The notes: generated by a model not told the origin, from the sequence alone. 60,030 nt of DNA from Actinomycetota bacterium (GCA_014377015.1 JACMQL010000050.1:1-60030); one strand, 5' to 3'; counted from the first letter of the stretch, positions 51,146 to 60,005 are shown. Translations and numbers: made by a program.

Positions 51146-51215
51146 ACTCTAGATTGGCAACGATCAAGGGTCGAGTGATTTTGAGCAAGGGCTCCGAGCA
51201 ATCGGAGCCCTTTTT
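51146..51215 (+). ncRNA. Candidate small RNA ending in a strong terminator
   Basis: GGGCTCCGA/TCGGAGCCC stem with loop GCAA and TTTTT (51189-51215) is a textbook rightward terminator, but no rightward gene precedes it for more than 600 bases. An extended -10-like TGTCATACT lies at 51131-51139, which would start a transcript near 51146 of about 70 nt. It contains no obvious open frame. Either a small RNA, or a leftover terminator from a lost cassette. Confidence 0.35.
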
Positions 51216-51304
51216 ACTGTGCATAGAACTCCGCCGTTAACTCGAGTTATTTGTGACCCCGTGCAGCAAGTTCACAAAACGGGTTTACGAATATAAAATA
51301 GGAA

Positions 51305-52069
51305 TCATCCCGATGAAAATGTAAATAGGGCTCGAAGGCTGTGTGCTCCCGTAATCCCAAGGTTTGAAGCATCGGGAGGTGCAGTTTGAGGTTCAACACA
51401 AATTCCTTCTTTATCTTCGGAATAAACAACCCACCAAGGTGCCGATGATTTAATCTGTACCAGTGCCGCTCCCTCCCAATGTATTGAAGGATCGCTGGTG
51501 ACCCCAGTAAATGCGTCATCCCATGGTTGCTGTTTTGGAGAGACTAGTTCTCCAGTAGGAATGTAATCGGTTCCTCGAACCAACATTTTATTTGCAGAAA
51601 AATTTAAATCAGCCTCACGACCAATTTCCAATTTTCTTTTGAACCAGGGATGAAATCCAAGCCACGCGGGAAGATCGCATCCGTTAGCTTCATAGTTCAA
51701 TTCCCAAGTAAAGGAATTGTCTTGCAAAGAAAACGCTTGACGCGCCACTGCTCCTGCATAGGGTTCTGGCAGAAGAAGTTCACAACTATGGTCCCCTGTC
51801 TGATTCCAAGCAGAAGAAAACCCAAATCCGTGTTCTGCGTGGGGAGGATCCCAATCTGTTGGAAGTTGGTGTATTACGCCAGCGCTACTAGAAATCACGC
51901 CGTCTCGAATTCGTCCTGCCCACGGCACCATCGCATACCAGCCCCAATCCATCAGGCTTGGTCGAGGTGGCACCACAAATTCCAATCCGTTCCACTTGAG
52001 TGAAGAAATCCGCGCGCCCTTTTCAAGGTCAATTTCAACTGCCAAGTCTTCGTTGTGCAGGCGAAGCAT
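51305..52069 (-). CDS. Aldose 1-epimerase (mutarotase) family protein
   Basis: 254 residues of the galactose mutarotase fold. Candidate catalytic His residues in PHAEHGFGF (about 76-84) and LGFHPWFKR (about 136-144), and the general base Glu in CVEPQTAPPDA (about 225-235). It would convert alpha and beta anomers of the imported sugar. Last gene of the sugar ABC operon, one base after the permease stop. The group resembles YphB/GalM-like epimerases found in sugar uptake operons. Confidence 0.85.
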   Translation of the reverse strand: MLRLHNEDLAVEIDLEKGARISSLKWNGLEFVVPPRPSLMDWGWYAMVPWAGRIRDGVISSSAGVIHQLPTDWDPPHAEHGFGFSSAWNQTGDHSCELLLPEPYAGAVARQAFSLQDNSFTWELNYEANGCDLPAWLGFHPWFKRKLEIGREADLNFSANKMLVRGTDYIPTGELVSPKQQPWDDAFTGVTSDPSIHWEGAALVQIKSSAPWWVVYSEDKEGICVEPQTAPPDASNLGITGAHSLRALFTFSSG

Positions 52070-52070
52070 G

Positions 52071-52871
52071 CTATTTGCTCATTCCTGCAGTGAGTCCATT
52101 TACAAGTTGACGCTGGAAGATCAGATACACAGTAACGGCAGGTATTGCGCTGATCAGGGAGCCAGCCATAAGAACTGGGATGCTGGTTGTTCGTCCAGCA
52201 GATAACGCTCCAAGACCTACGGTGATCGTTCGATAATTCGGATCTTGAATGAAGAGAAGCCCCACGAGAAGATCATCCCAAATCTGAATGAATTGCAAAA
52301 CAACTACAGTCACGATCGCCGGAATTCCAAGTGGAAGTGCAATTTTTGTAAATACTTTTCGATAACTTAAGCCATCGCAAATCGCCGCTTCAATCAATTC
52401 ATCAGGAAGCCCGCGGAAATAGGAGGTCATTAGGAACGTCGCAAAAGGTGTACCAAGAGCCGCGTAAATAAAGATTGCGCCCCAATAACCCGTGAGAAGA
52501 TTGAGTTTGCTGGCATTTATATAAGCGGGGATGATGATCGATTGCAATGGAATCAACATTGCGCCAACTATTCCGAGAAAGAAAAGTACGGAGAATTTCG
52601 ATCTCAACTTCGAGAGTGCAAAACCAGCCATGGTACTTACGCAGAGAATAATAAGAATTGCGCCAATGCAGACAAGGGTGGAATTTAGTAGTTGACGTCC
52701 TACCGGCAGCGCCGTGAAGAGCTTCTTCCATGAAGCTATCGAGTGTCCAGGGGCACCCAAGTACTGCTCATTCGATTTAAATGCGGTATTTATCATGAAG
52801 ATGAATGGGTAGAGCATCACAACAGCCAGAAGCGTCATCGTGAAGAAAATGGAAATCTCGCGTCTTTTCAT
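52071..52871 (-). CDS. Sugar ABC transporter permease (MalG type)
   Basis: 266 residues, six membrane helices. The EAA loop ELIEAAICDGLSYRKVFTKI followed by ALPLGIPAIVTVV (about 165-200) is the MalG/UgpE-type coupling loop. With the MalF-like gene directly upstream (no gap: TAG then ATG) it makes the heterodimeric pore of a carbohydrate importer (CUT1). The ATPase (MsmX/MalK type) is not in this operon and is probably shared and encoded elsewhere, as in many Actinobacteria. Confidence 0.9.
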   Translation of the reverse strand: MKRREISIFFTMTLLAVVMLYPFIFMINTAFKSNEQYLGAPGHSIASWKKLFTALPVGRQLLNSTLVCIGAILIILCVSTMAGFALSKLRSKFSVLFFLGIVGAMLIPLQSIIIPAYINASKLNLLTGYWGAIFIYAALGTPFATFLMTSYFRGLPDELIEAAICDGLSYRKVFTKIALPLGIPAIVTVVVLQFIQIWDDLLVGLLFIQDPNYRTITVGLGALSAGRTTSIPVLMAGSLISAIPAVTVYLIFQRQLVNGLTAGMSK

Positions 52872-53750
52872 CTAATCATCCTTACTTCGCATAATGGCCA
52901 ATTGCCCGATGCCAAGGATGGCCATTATGAAGAAGAGGATCACTCCGAGCATGGCGCCCGTCCCAAAATCGCCCCTAGAGAAAGCGCTTTGAAAAATGAA
53001 GAACTCCAAGGTGGTTGTTCCAAATCCTGGTCCGCCACCAGTCATAACAAATATCAAACTAAAGAGAGCGGTAAATGCGCTAATAACTGTGATGATGAAT
53101 GAGAATTGAATGAATCGCTTGAGTTGAGGCAAGGTGATACTTCGGAAGATTCGGAAATTGCTCGCACCATCCATTCGAGCCGCCTCATTGAGAGATATGT
53201 CGAGGGTTGCCATGCCGGCGAGGAAAATAATTGTGTTTGTGCCGACCATTGACCAAATAAACGTTAGTGCGACGGCAAAGAGTGCGCCTTTTTCAGATGA
53301 GAGAAGATCAGTCTTTATGAATCCGAATCCGAAGCCTTTGAGCAGTCCATTGAGGGCTCCTTCTTGAGCGAAGAATCGAAGGGAAACCATTCCGATAACT
53401 ACCCAAGAGACTGCTGTCGGAAGAAAGAAGATCGTGCGAAATGTTTTCCAACCTCGCACTTTTTCATTGAGAAGGAAGGCGATTCCCATCGGAAAAAGCA
53501 TGGCAACCGGAATTCCGATAAAGAGCAATCCGTTATTTTCCAAAACCCGCCAAAAAATCGGATTATGAAGTACGTGCGAATAGGTGCTGAAACCCTTCCA
53601 CACCGCTGTCAGCCCGTCCCATTGCGTGAACGAGAAGTAGCCCGCCTGAATAATCGGAATCCCGAGAAACGCACTAACCAGAGCGAGAGCGGGGAGCGCA
53701 AAGAGAAAGCTAACGCGTTTTCTTTGACTGCTTAGGGAATGACTACTCAC
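52872..53750 (-). CDS. Sugar ABC transporter permease (MalF type)
   Basis: 292 residues, start GTG, six membrane helices. The EAA loop SLNEAARMDGASNFRIFRSI followed by TLPQLKRFIQFS (about 180-212) is typical of MalF/UgpA permeases. Partner of the downstream MalG-like protein. A 9-bp stem hairpin precedes it, separating its message from that of the highly expressed binding protein. Confidence 0.9.
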   Translation of the reverse strand: MSSHSLSSQRKRVSFLFALPALALVSAFLGIPIIQAGYFSFTQWDGLTAVWKGFSTYSHVLHNPIFWRVLENNGLLFIGIPVAMLFPMGIAFLLNEKVRGWKTFRTIFFLPTAVSWVVIGMVSLRFFAQEGALNGLLKGFGFGFIKTDLLSSEKGALFAVALTFIWSMVGTNTIIFLAGMATLDISLNEAARMDGASNFRIFRSITLPQLKRFIQFSFIITVISAFTALFSLIFVMTGGGPGFGTTTLEFFIFQSAFSRGDFGTGAMLGVILFFIMAILGIGQLAIMRSKDD

Positions 53751-53777
53751 GTGGAGTTCCTTTACTCAAGAGTTATC

Positions 53778-53805
53778 GAGGGGGTGAAGTTTCCTCCACC
53801 CCCTC
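53778..53805 (-). terminator. Intercistronic hairpin between sugar binding protein and permease genes
   Basis: GAGGGGGTG/CACCCCCTC, a 9-bp stem with a 10-nt loop, 29 bp beyond the binding-protein stop on the minus strand. No T-run follows, so it probably stabilises the binding-protein message or gives partial termination, parallel to the hairpin in the liv operon. Confidence 0.55.
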
Positions 53806-53833
53806 ACTTTCAACTACTTACAGGTGCTTTGCC

Positions 53834-55120
53834 CTACTTGGCGATCTCGCCACGCTTCTCTACGGCAAGATTGGCCCAAACCTGAGCCATCTGTTTTAAA
53901 CCGCCAGCGACAGAAGTCTTACCGCCAAGAATAGAAGGCAAGATTTTGTTACCAGCATCTACAACATCGCCTTGAAGAACGTTATCGAGCATTGGGAAGC
54001 GAGTGAACCCACCCTTGGCTGCGAAGTCCAACATTTGTTGGTTAACCGCATTGGATGTCTTTGACCCCTTTACGTTGGAGATGAGACCAGCTGCATCCAC
54101 GATTTTGGCGGCATCCATCGTTGTCATGAATTCGAGGAATGCTGCTGCTGCCTTTTTATTCTTGGAGTAATTGGTCATGCTCAAACCTTGACCAGCAAAT
54201 TCAACAACGCCCTTGATGGGCTTGTCAGAAAATGGTGGCACGAATGCAGCAACGTTGGTTCCCATTGCGTCAGTGAATTTCTTGGTATCCCACGTTCCGT
54301 CAATGATCATTGCGGCTTTTCCACCAATGAAATCATCTAGGTTGTTGGTCTTCGTCAAGACGTCAGAGTTCGTGCATCCTTTGCTCTTGAGCGCTGCATA
54401 CTTTTTATATGAAGCAATGTTGGCAGCTGAGTTCCACTGATTCTTGCCGTTGTAAAGGTTCTTAAGACCTGAAACTCCGCCTTGACCAATCGCAATATAA
54501 CTCGCGTCATACCAAGGATAGTAAAGCGCTCCGAGACTCTGTCCGCCATTACCGTAAACCAACGGCGTAAAGCCAGCGGCCTTCAATTTTCCGCATGCGG
54601 CATAAAGTTCCGTCCAAGTTCTAGGTACGGTGGCAACGCCTGCTTTTTTCAGAGCAGCTTTGTTATAGAAACCAATGTAGAACTGACGATCAAATGGCAT
54701 TACATATGGACCATTTGCGAGATTAAAAGCAGGTGAACTCCAATTGAGCGAACCCTCTTTTGCGAGAGCGGCCGCAGAGACGGTGCCCTTCAGATTCTGC
54801 AGGTAGCTCTTATATTGAAGAGCGAATAGGCCAGTCCACATAAGAACTAGATCTGGCCCCTTTTTTGAAACAGCTGCAGCTTGCAAAAGCGCGAAATAAT
54901 TATCTGCAGGTTGGCTAACTAATTTGAAGGTCACGCCTGGGTGCGCTTTGGCATAAGCATCAGAAAGAGCCTTTACTGCGGTTGCATTCTGAGTGTCACC
55001 TAAGTTGTGCCAAATAGTAATTGTGGATGTTGCCGCATTTGCGGATGTTGCATTTAAGCCAAATCCGGTAAGCGCAAGGGCAAATGTCAAAGCGCCGACC
55101 AGTATTCCTTTTTTACGCAT
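53834..55120 (-). CDS. Sugar-binding protein of ABC importer (extracellular, CUT1 type)
   Basis: 428 residues from ATG 55120, chosen for AGGAGGAATA just upstream; a longer frame reaches 55183. The signal peptide (MRKKGILVGALTFALALTGF, cleavage near ANAATS) lacks a lipobox Cys. SBP_bac_1 features: ITIWHNLGDTQNATAVKALS (about 32-51), PADNYFALLQAAAVSKKGPD, VPRTWTELYAACGKLKAAGF, and FIGGKAAMIIDGTWDTKKF. It binds a carbohydrate and passes it to the MalFG-type permeases. The exact sugar is unknown. Confidence 0.9.
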   Translation of the reverse strand: MRKKGILVGALTFALALTGFGLNATSANAATSTITIWHNLGDTQNATAVKALSDAYAKAHPGVTFKLVSQPADNYFALLQAAAVSKKGPDLVLMWTGLFALQYKSYLQNLKGTVSAAALAKEGSLNWSSPAFNLANGPYVMPFDRQFYIGFYNKAALKKAGVATVPRTWTELYAACGKLKAAGFTPLVYGNGGQSLGALYYPWYDASYIAIGQGGVSGLKNLYNGKNQWNSAANIASYKKYAALKSKGCTNSDVLTKTNNLDDFIGGKAAMIIDGTWDTKKFTDAMGTNVAAFVPPFSDKPIKGVVEFAGQGLSMTNYSKNKKAAAAFLEFMTTMDAAKIVDAAGLISNVKGSKTSNAVNQQMLDFAAKGGFTRFPMLDNVLQGDVVDAGNKILPSILGGKTSVAGGLKQMAQVWANLAVEKRGEIAK

Positions 55121-55209
55121 TATTCCTCCTGTAGTAGCAGTAGTTGAACTTTGGTTCCTAACGCTGGCTTCCGGCATCCTCACGACCTTCCGACAACGGA
55201 CGGAACAAA

Positions 55210-55240
55210 CCTACGATCCTCTTGCGAGGTTGTTCGTAGG
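55210..55240. promoter_or_regulatory. Interrupted palindrome upstream of the binding-protein gene
   Basis: CCTACGA (55210) and TCGTAGG (55234) enclose a smaller CCTC...GAGG pair. It lies about 90 bp upstream of the binding-protein ATG, between it and the U32-like gene, and could be a regulator site or an RNA hairpin that sets relative expression. Confidence 0.35.
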
Positions 55241-55290
55241 AAATCTAGATCGCATCCTCCGAAATGCGTTGATGAGTTCGCGAGGTTTGG

Positions 55291-56205
55291 TCATACCTGA
55301 GGAACACCAATTCCCTTCGCTCCAGGCAAAGATTGCATGAACGCACGTCCATCACGTTTAAGCCATTCGAGAGAAGTTTTTGCACGGCGTACTTTTTCGC
55401 GTCCAATCAGAATGGCATCATTTTCTAGGTGCGCACCTGAGGGATAAATACCACGAGAGTTACGAAGTCCAAATTTCACATATAGAGGTGATGAAACTGC
55501 CACAAGATCGGCGATCTCATTTCCCCGCACGACCCCACCGAGACCATCCGGAGCTTCAACGTAAAGATCGAGCGGTAAAGCGGTCACTGATCGCATTTCG
55601 TAGAGCTCGTTAAGAGTGAGATCGGTCGGTAAATTTACTGTGTCGGCGCCGATGCTTTCTAATAATTTTAGCGTCGCTGGATTCGATGGAGCTTTCATCA
55701 CAGATAATTTGAAAACAACATCACTTGGAATTTGCTTCGCCTTCTTTGCATCGGAAAGCACCTGAAGAAGACCAAGATCGGCAATGAGGAGCCCACGAAT
55801 TCCACACTCAATTGCGCGAAGTGAATCTTCAACGGCGTAACGAAGTTGGCGCATTCCACGTACAGATCCGCCAAGAGCTGCCGCTTCGGGTCCACGAGAC
55901 ATGGCGCCAACGCCCCACTCTTCGCGAGGTCCAATGAAGAGCGAAATTTCTAGTCCTGCATCAGAGGCAATGGAAGACATCTCACGCATCTCCGCCTCGG
56001 ATAAGAGCATCGCTCCGCTTCCTTGCGAAACTCGATTGACGGTTACTCCAGACTTTTTTGCTTCATCCAGAACTGCGGCGAGAACACGCGGGCCTTCTAC
56101 CGAGGGAATTTCAATTCGAAAATCCGCACCGTCAGGAAATGACATTGCGCTACGGGCCGGAACAAGTTCAGATGGAAAAGAACCCAACAAGGAATCCGCC
56201 AACAT
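55291..56205 (-). CDS. Peptidase U32-like protein in sugar operon
   Basis: 304 residues. The sequence (FRIEIPSVEGPRVLAAVL near 29, VNRVSQGSGAMLL near 56, LRAIECGIRGLLIADLGLLQ near 129, FKLSVMKAPSNPATLKLLES, DLYVEAPDGLGG, YVKFGLRN, PSGAHLE near 265) matches a TIM-barrel-like family annotated as U32 peptidase in actinobacterial sugar ABC operons. The catalytic nature is doubtful; real U32 proteins act in RNA or carbohydrate-related modification. First gene of the leftward sugar operon, divergent from the IclR gene. Confidence 0.7.
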   Translation of the reverse strand: MLADSLLGSFPSELVPARSAMSFPDGADFRIEIPSVEGPRVLAAVLDEAKKSGVTVNRVSQGSGAMLLSEAEMREMSSIASDAGLEISLFIGPREEWGVGAMSRGPEAAALGGSVRGMRQLRYAVEDSLRAIECGIRGLLIADLGLLQVLSDAKKAKQIPSDVVFKLSVMKAPSNPATLKLLESIGADTVNLPTDLTLNELYEMRSVTALPLDLYVEAPDGLGGVVRGNEIADLVAVSSPLYVKFGLRNSRGIYPSGAHLENDAILIGREKVRRAKTSLEWLKRDGRAFMQSLPGAKGIGVPQV

Positions 56206-56224
56206 TATTTATCCATTCGGTATT

Positions 56225-56241
56225 GCCGAACACCGTTCGGC
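56225..56241. promoter_or_regulatory. Palindromic operator in the divergent IclR promoter region
   Basis: GCCGAAC ACC GTTCGGC, a perfect 7-bp inverted repeat with a 3-bp centre, between the U32-like gene (start 56205) and the IclR gene (start 56296). Position and size fit an IclR-family operator controlling both directions; a further half-site-like TTCGGTATTGCCG overlaps it on the left. Confidence 0.65.
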
Positions 56242-56295
56242 TCTCTAGTATTGCTCAGAGAAATAAAAAGTCAACCATTTGTTAAGAAGGGCGCG

Positions 56296-57096
56296 ATGCT
56301 CAAAGCCGACCCATCTGCGACCCAGGTCGTTAGCGTCGCTCGCGCGCTCGAACTAGTGGAACTCGTTGTACATGGCCCTGATGAAGGGCTTTCTTTAGCC
56401 GAAATTGCTCGAACAACAAACCGATCCAAGAGCGCCATCTTGGCCACTCTTCGAACCCTCGTTGATTTTGGATACGTCAGATCCATCGAACCGGGACCTA
56501 AATATCTGCCGGGAATGACTCTTATTCGCTTTGGCGATCTGACCGCAGTGAAAGATCCGCTGGGAGCAATAGCTAGACCGATTCTCACGGAATTGAGTGG
56601 GGAGTCGGGCTTAACGATTCGAGTCGCCAGAAATGTCGGTGGATTCCCTGTCTTCATCGAGCGTGTCGATGGCCCCGGTGTCGTTCGCTTCCACACTCCT
56701 TTGGGCGCGCGCGAATTACCCCACGTAAGTTCGGCGGGCAAGGCAATCCTCGCTGAATTAAGTGATAGCGAGATTCGCGAAGTTGCAAGAGAATGTGGCC
56801 TCGTCTCGCGAACAAAGAAATCGATTACCACGGTGTCAGAACTTATGGCCGAGATCGAAAAGGTACGTCACGACGGCTTTGCCATTGATGATGAAGAAGA
56901 TGTTCAGGGTATTTACTGTATTGGCGCCGCTATCTTTGACCATTTTGGAAAATGTATCGGCGCAATAAGCGCCACTGGTGTCCGTCGAGATCTCACGCCT
57001 GCTCAGGTGAATAGATTGGGTAAACTAGTTATGAAATACGCCGATCAAGTTACTGATCAACTACATGGTCGCAAGAGCGTCCGAGGAGGAAAATGA
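56296..57096 (+). CDS. IclR-family transcriptional regulator
   Basis: 266 residues from ATG 56296 with AAGAAGG upstream; a TTG at 56251 is less likely. N-terminal winged helix (LSLAEIARTTNRSKSAILATLRTL, helix-turn-helix at about 36-56) and a C-terminal effector domain with the IclR signature near GKAILAELS and DEEDVQGIYCIGAAIFDH. It probably senses the imported sugar or a metabolite and controls the divergent ABC operon. It overlaps the zinc dehydrogenase gene by four bases (ATGA). Confidence 0.88.
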   Translation: MLKADPSATQVVSVARALELVELVVHGPDEGLSLAEIARTTNRSKSAILATLRTLVDFGYVRSIEPGPKYLPGMTLIRFGDLTAVKDPLGAIARPILTELSGESGLTIRVARNVGGFPVFIERVDGPGVVRFHTPLGARELPHVSSAGKAILAELSDSEIREVARECGLVSRTKKSITTVSELMAEIEKVRHDGFAIDDEEDVQGIYCIGAAIFDHFGKCIGAISATGVRRDLTPAQVNRLGKLVMKYADQVTDQLHGRKSVRGGK

Positions 57097-58094
57097 AAAC
57101 GTTAATTACCTCTGGAAAAAATGATCTCTTTCTACATGAGGTTGCGGATCTCACGCCTGGCGCGGGTCAGGTTGTGGCTGTTCCAATTTTGGTGGGGGTG
57201 TGCGGAACAGATTTGGAAATCATTAACGGTAAAATAAATCCAGATTACGTTCGATACCCAGCCACGATTGGTCATGAATGGGTCGGCCGAATTACCCAGG
57301 TGGGAGACCAAGTTGATTCAGATCTCCTAGGCAAACGCATTGTTGTCGAAGGAATTATTCCATGTATGGAGTGCTTCGAATGTGTCGCTGGAAGTACTAA
57401 TCGCTGCATTACCTATAGTGAAATTGGATTCACCCTTCCCGGTGCCGGGGCAGAACAGGTTCTTGTGCCCCTTTCTCAACTTCACGTCGTAAACGATGAA
57501 GTGAGTAACGAATCGGCTGTACTTGTGGAACCCACATCGGTTGTAACGCAAGGCTTTCTTAAAGTAAATCCGAAACAGAATTCGAAGGTTCTCATTATCG
57601 GAGATGGAACCATTGCCTTGATCGCGGCAAGACTTATTCGGACATGGAACCCTTCACTCGTGCATATGCTGGGACTCAAGAGCGAGCAAGGAGATTTGGC
57701 CCGTCATGCAGGTGCCGATGAATTTCTCACTGAACCTGTTGAAATGACTTACGACCTAATAGTTGATGCATCCGGGGCTCCATCGCGAATTTCGGATGCA
57801 ATCAATCAACTTGTCCGCGGTGGCTCACTACTTCTCATTGGCTTTACTGGGTTCAAAGTGCCAACCACAATGTATGTAGATGACATAGTCAATGGAGATG
57901 TTAATATTTTCGGATCCTTTAGTTATTCACGCAAGGCATGGAAGCAAACGGTAGAACTACTTAATTCCGGAAAGCTTGATCTGTCTTTTCTCATCACTCA
58001 CCGTTTCGCATTCACAGATTTTGCAACTGCGGTGGAAGCGCTGAGAAGCGCTCCGGCCCCCCGAGGAAAGATCGTCATGGAAATAGGGTTATAA
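57093..58094 (+). CDS. Zinc-dependent medium-chain dehydrogenase
   Basis: 333 residues of the MDR (alcohol dehydrogenase) family. Catalytic zinc ligands: Cys in GVCGTDLE (about 36), GHEWVGRI (about 60, His/Glu), and a structural zinc site of four Cys in PCMECFECVAGSTNRC (about 91-106). The Rossmann nucleotide motif is GDGTIAL (about 170-176), with Gly-x-Gly replaced partly. Likely a sorbitol- or threonine-dehydrogenase-like enzyme oxidising the sugar or polyol taken up by the neighbouring ABC system. Co-transcribed with the IclR gene. Confidence 0.85.
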   Translation: MKTLITSGKNDLFLHEVADLTPGAGQVVAVPILVGVCGTDLEIINGKINPDYVRYPATIGHEWVGRITQVGDQVDSDLLGKRIVVEGIIPCMECFECVAGSTNRCITYSEIGFTLPGAGAEQVLVPLSQLHVVNDEVSNESAVLVEPTSVVTQGFLKVNPKQNSKVLIIGDGTIALIAARLIRTWNPSLVHMLGLKSEQGDLARHAGADEFLTEPVEMTYDLIVDASGAPSRISDAINQLVRGGSLLLIGFTGFKVPTTMYVDDIVNGDVNIFGSFSYSRKAWKQTVELLNSGKLDLSFLITHRFAFTDFATAVEALRSAPAPRGKIVMEIGL

Positions 58095-58302
58095 ATCTTT
58101 GATACGCCTTCTTCACATAAGCTGACTCAATTGTTCTGGTTACCTCTAATGAGCAAAGTTAGTGATCGTTCTCTCGCTACACTAAAGTCGCGCAATCTTG
58201 AAGGTTTGGTTGCGTGTTACGATCCGATGACCACGAGTTAAGATCGCAATGACAAAGTTCTTACACTAAAGTTAAGTATCTAAAGTGGTCAGAGAGGACC
58301 CA

Positions 58303-59565
58303 GTGAAGTATTCGAAAATTGCCGTTTTCCTAGTCCTTTGCTTATCGTTTGCGATGATTACTCCAATTTCTTATGCGGTATTTAATCCTGCGGATTATCC
58401 CAAGGTGACACCTGTCGCACCGTTTAAGGAATCCGAGTTTCCATTTGTTGCCGCTCTCGCTCGAGCGTCTATTCTTGCCGATGCGCCAGTAACCGCCAAC
58501 TCTCTGAAGATTGTTTATTTGTTTGAAGATGGTGTCGCTCCCGAGAGTCGAGCGATGATAAAGGAAGGAGTTGATAATTTCGTCAGCCACTTCGGAACGA
58601 TTATGGATTACACGTCTGGGCCAATTGGTGTGATGGCTTACAGCACTTTGGAAGGTGGCTTAGCGCTGGCAAAGTCATTTGACCCGAAGGACAAAGTTTT
58701 TGTGGCAGATATGGAGAGAACGTTTTCTACAATGCCAGATCCTAAAGTGATGGGTTGTCGAGCAACCCTGGCGTTCTCAGTGGGATACAAGAGATTCTTA
58801 GTAATTGGCGCACCTTGCTTTACGGATCCATTCACAGGACCTAAAAATGCCCCTGTAGCTTCGACACACGAACTCACCCATGAATTACAGGCATCAATTA
58901 ATCATGGAATAAATATGCGAAATCCAGTGTGGAAAACTGAGGGCGAAGCAAGCCTAATAGGCGGAGTGATGTCCGTATATCAAGGCAAAGATTATTGGCC
59001 CGTTGGTGGCAGAGAATTTTGGACTGTTAGAAACCCTGGGGTTCGCACGGTCGCTGATTTAGTGGCTATAGAAGGTGAAACTGCTGGTTTAACGAAATTA
59101 CAAGCTGGTTCTGAGTATTCAACTGGTGCAGCGCTTTCAGAATACCTTATTGCAAAGGGTGGCTTTCTGAACGCCTTATTGGTTAGCCAGATTTCCTACA
59201 AAACCGGTTACGCAAAGCAAATGGCAGGGTTTCGTGAAGCCTTTCAAATTGTGTATGGCCAATCTCTAGATGATTTCTACATCGAAGCGCTTCCTTATGT
59301 AAATTATGTTTCGGCAAATCCGGGCACATCTTTGCCAACTTCGACTGAAGCGGTTGCGTTCATCGCTGAAAGACTGGGATCGATCAAGTCTAAACGCGAT
59401 GCAGTAGATAAGGCCGCTGCAGATAAAGTTGCGGCGGATAAGGCCGCTGGCGATAAGGCCGCTGCCGCGCAGAGAAAGATTTCAATCATTTGTGTTAAAG
59501 GAAAGCAGACTAAGAAAGTGACTGCCGCAAAAGCAACGTGTCCGACAGGTTATAAGAAAAAGTAA
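58303..59565 (+). CDS. Secreted putative zincin metalloprotease
   Basis: 420 residues from GTG 58303 (AGAGAGG upstream). A signal peptide (about 1-25, KYSKIAVFLVLCLSFAM) is followed by a globular domain with the zinc motif HELTH (about 189-193) and a downstream Glu in KTEGEASLIGG, the gluzincin pattern; the domain resembles minor peptidase-MA-like proteins. The C-terminus has a Lys/Ala repeat linker (KAAADKVAADKAAGDKAAA) and a small terminal module ICVKGKQTKKVTAAKATC with two Cys, which seems typical of secreted proteins in this lineage. Expected role: extracellular protein breakdown or wall processing. Activity not proven. Confidence 0.7.
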   Translation: MKYSKIAVFLVLCLSFAMITPISYAVFNPADYPKVTPVAPFKESEFPFVAALARASILADAPVTANSLKIVYLFEDGVAPESRAMIKEGVDNFVSHFGTIMDYTSGPIGVMAYSTLEGGLALAKSFDPKDKVFVADMERTFSTMPDPKVMGCRATLAFSVGYKRFLVIGAPCFTDPFTGPKNAPVASTHELTHELQASINHGINMRNPVWKTEGEASLIGGVMSVYQGKDYWPVGGREFWTVRNPGVRTVADLVAIEGETAGLTKLQAGSEYSTGAALSEYLIAKGGFLNALLVSQISYKTGYAKQMAGFREAFQIVYGQSLDDFYIEALPYVNYVSANPGTSLPTSTEAVAFIAERLGSIKSKRDAVDKAAADKVAADKAAGDKAAAAQRKISIICVKGKQTKKVTAAKATCPTGYKKK

Positions 59566-59608
59566 CGCACAACGCAAAGGCAGTTCACTGGCGATAGTGG
59601 TATTCAGA

Positions 59609-59635
59609 GCAATTCCACTAATCGTTATGCCGCCC
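59609..59635 (+). repeat. Cassette-boundary repeat, copy I
   Basis: GCAATTCCACTAATCGTTAT then GCCGCCC. It overlaps the TAA stop of the leftward small membrane protein gene and lies 43 bases after the zincin stop. On the minus strand it reads GCATAACGATTAGTGG, and TAGTGG has a partner CCACTA 20 bases on (a 6-bp stem); TAACG has a partner CGTTA at about 59563-59567, an attC-like arrangement. Confidence 0.75.
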
Positions 59636-59993
59636 TTAGACCGGCCGTGCAAGAAAAATCGGGCAGAATTGCCAGCATGGTGAGCAGAATAGTCGGAACC
59701 CGTCCATTGCGATTGCCTGGCGATCGCAAGGCCGAGATCGCGGTTGCAAATCCAAAGACCACGGCAACAAAACTTATCGCGTAAAGAGTCGGGTGAAGCG
59801 TCATGTAGATATGCGAAGAAAGATTGGTTCGTATCGACTTGTAATTGAGCCGCCAGACGATCACACCCCAGATGGCAGTAACAAAAAGAACTACCGCGGT
59901 GCCGAGGCGTGTCATGGCCCCCATCTTCGCCACGCTAGCAATGCGATCAAGCACGTATGTTAGGTTCGGATTCGGAACTTTCTTTATTTGCAT
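59625..59993 (-). CDS. Small membrane protein in a repeat-bounded unit
   Basis: 122 residues with three hydrophobic segments (about 30-48, 65-88, 98-115): TRLGTAVVLFVTAIWGVIVW, HPTLYAISFVAVVFGFATAI, VPTILLTMLAILPDFSCTAG. A basic loop YKSIRTNLSSH follows helix 1. No family recognised. It fills the whole unit between repeat copies I and J, and its stop codon lies inside copy I. Confidence 0.65.
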   Translation of the reverse strand: MQIKKVPNPNLTYVLDRIASVAKMGAMTRLGTAVVLFVTAIWGVIVWRLNYKSIRTNLSSHIYMTLHPTLYAISFVAVVFGFATAISALRSPGNRNGRVPTILLTMLAILPDFSCTAGLRAA

Positions 59994-60005
59994 TGATACC
60001 TAATT

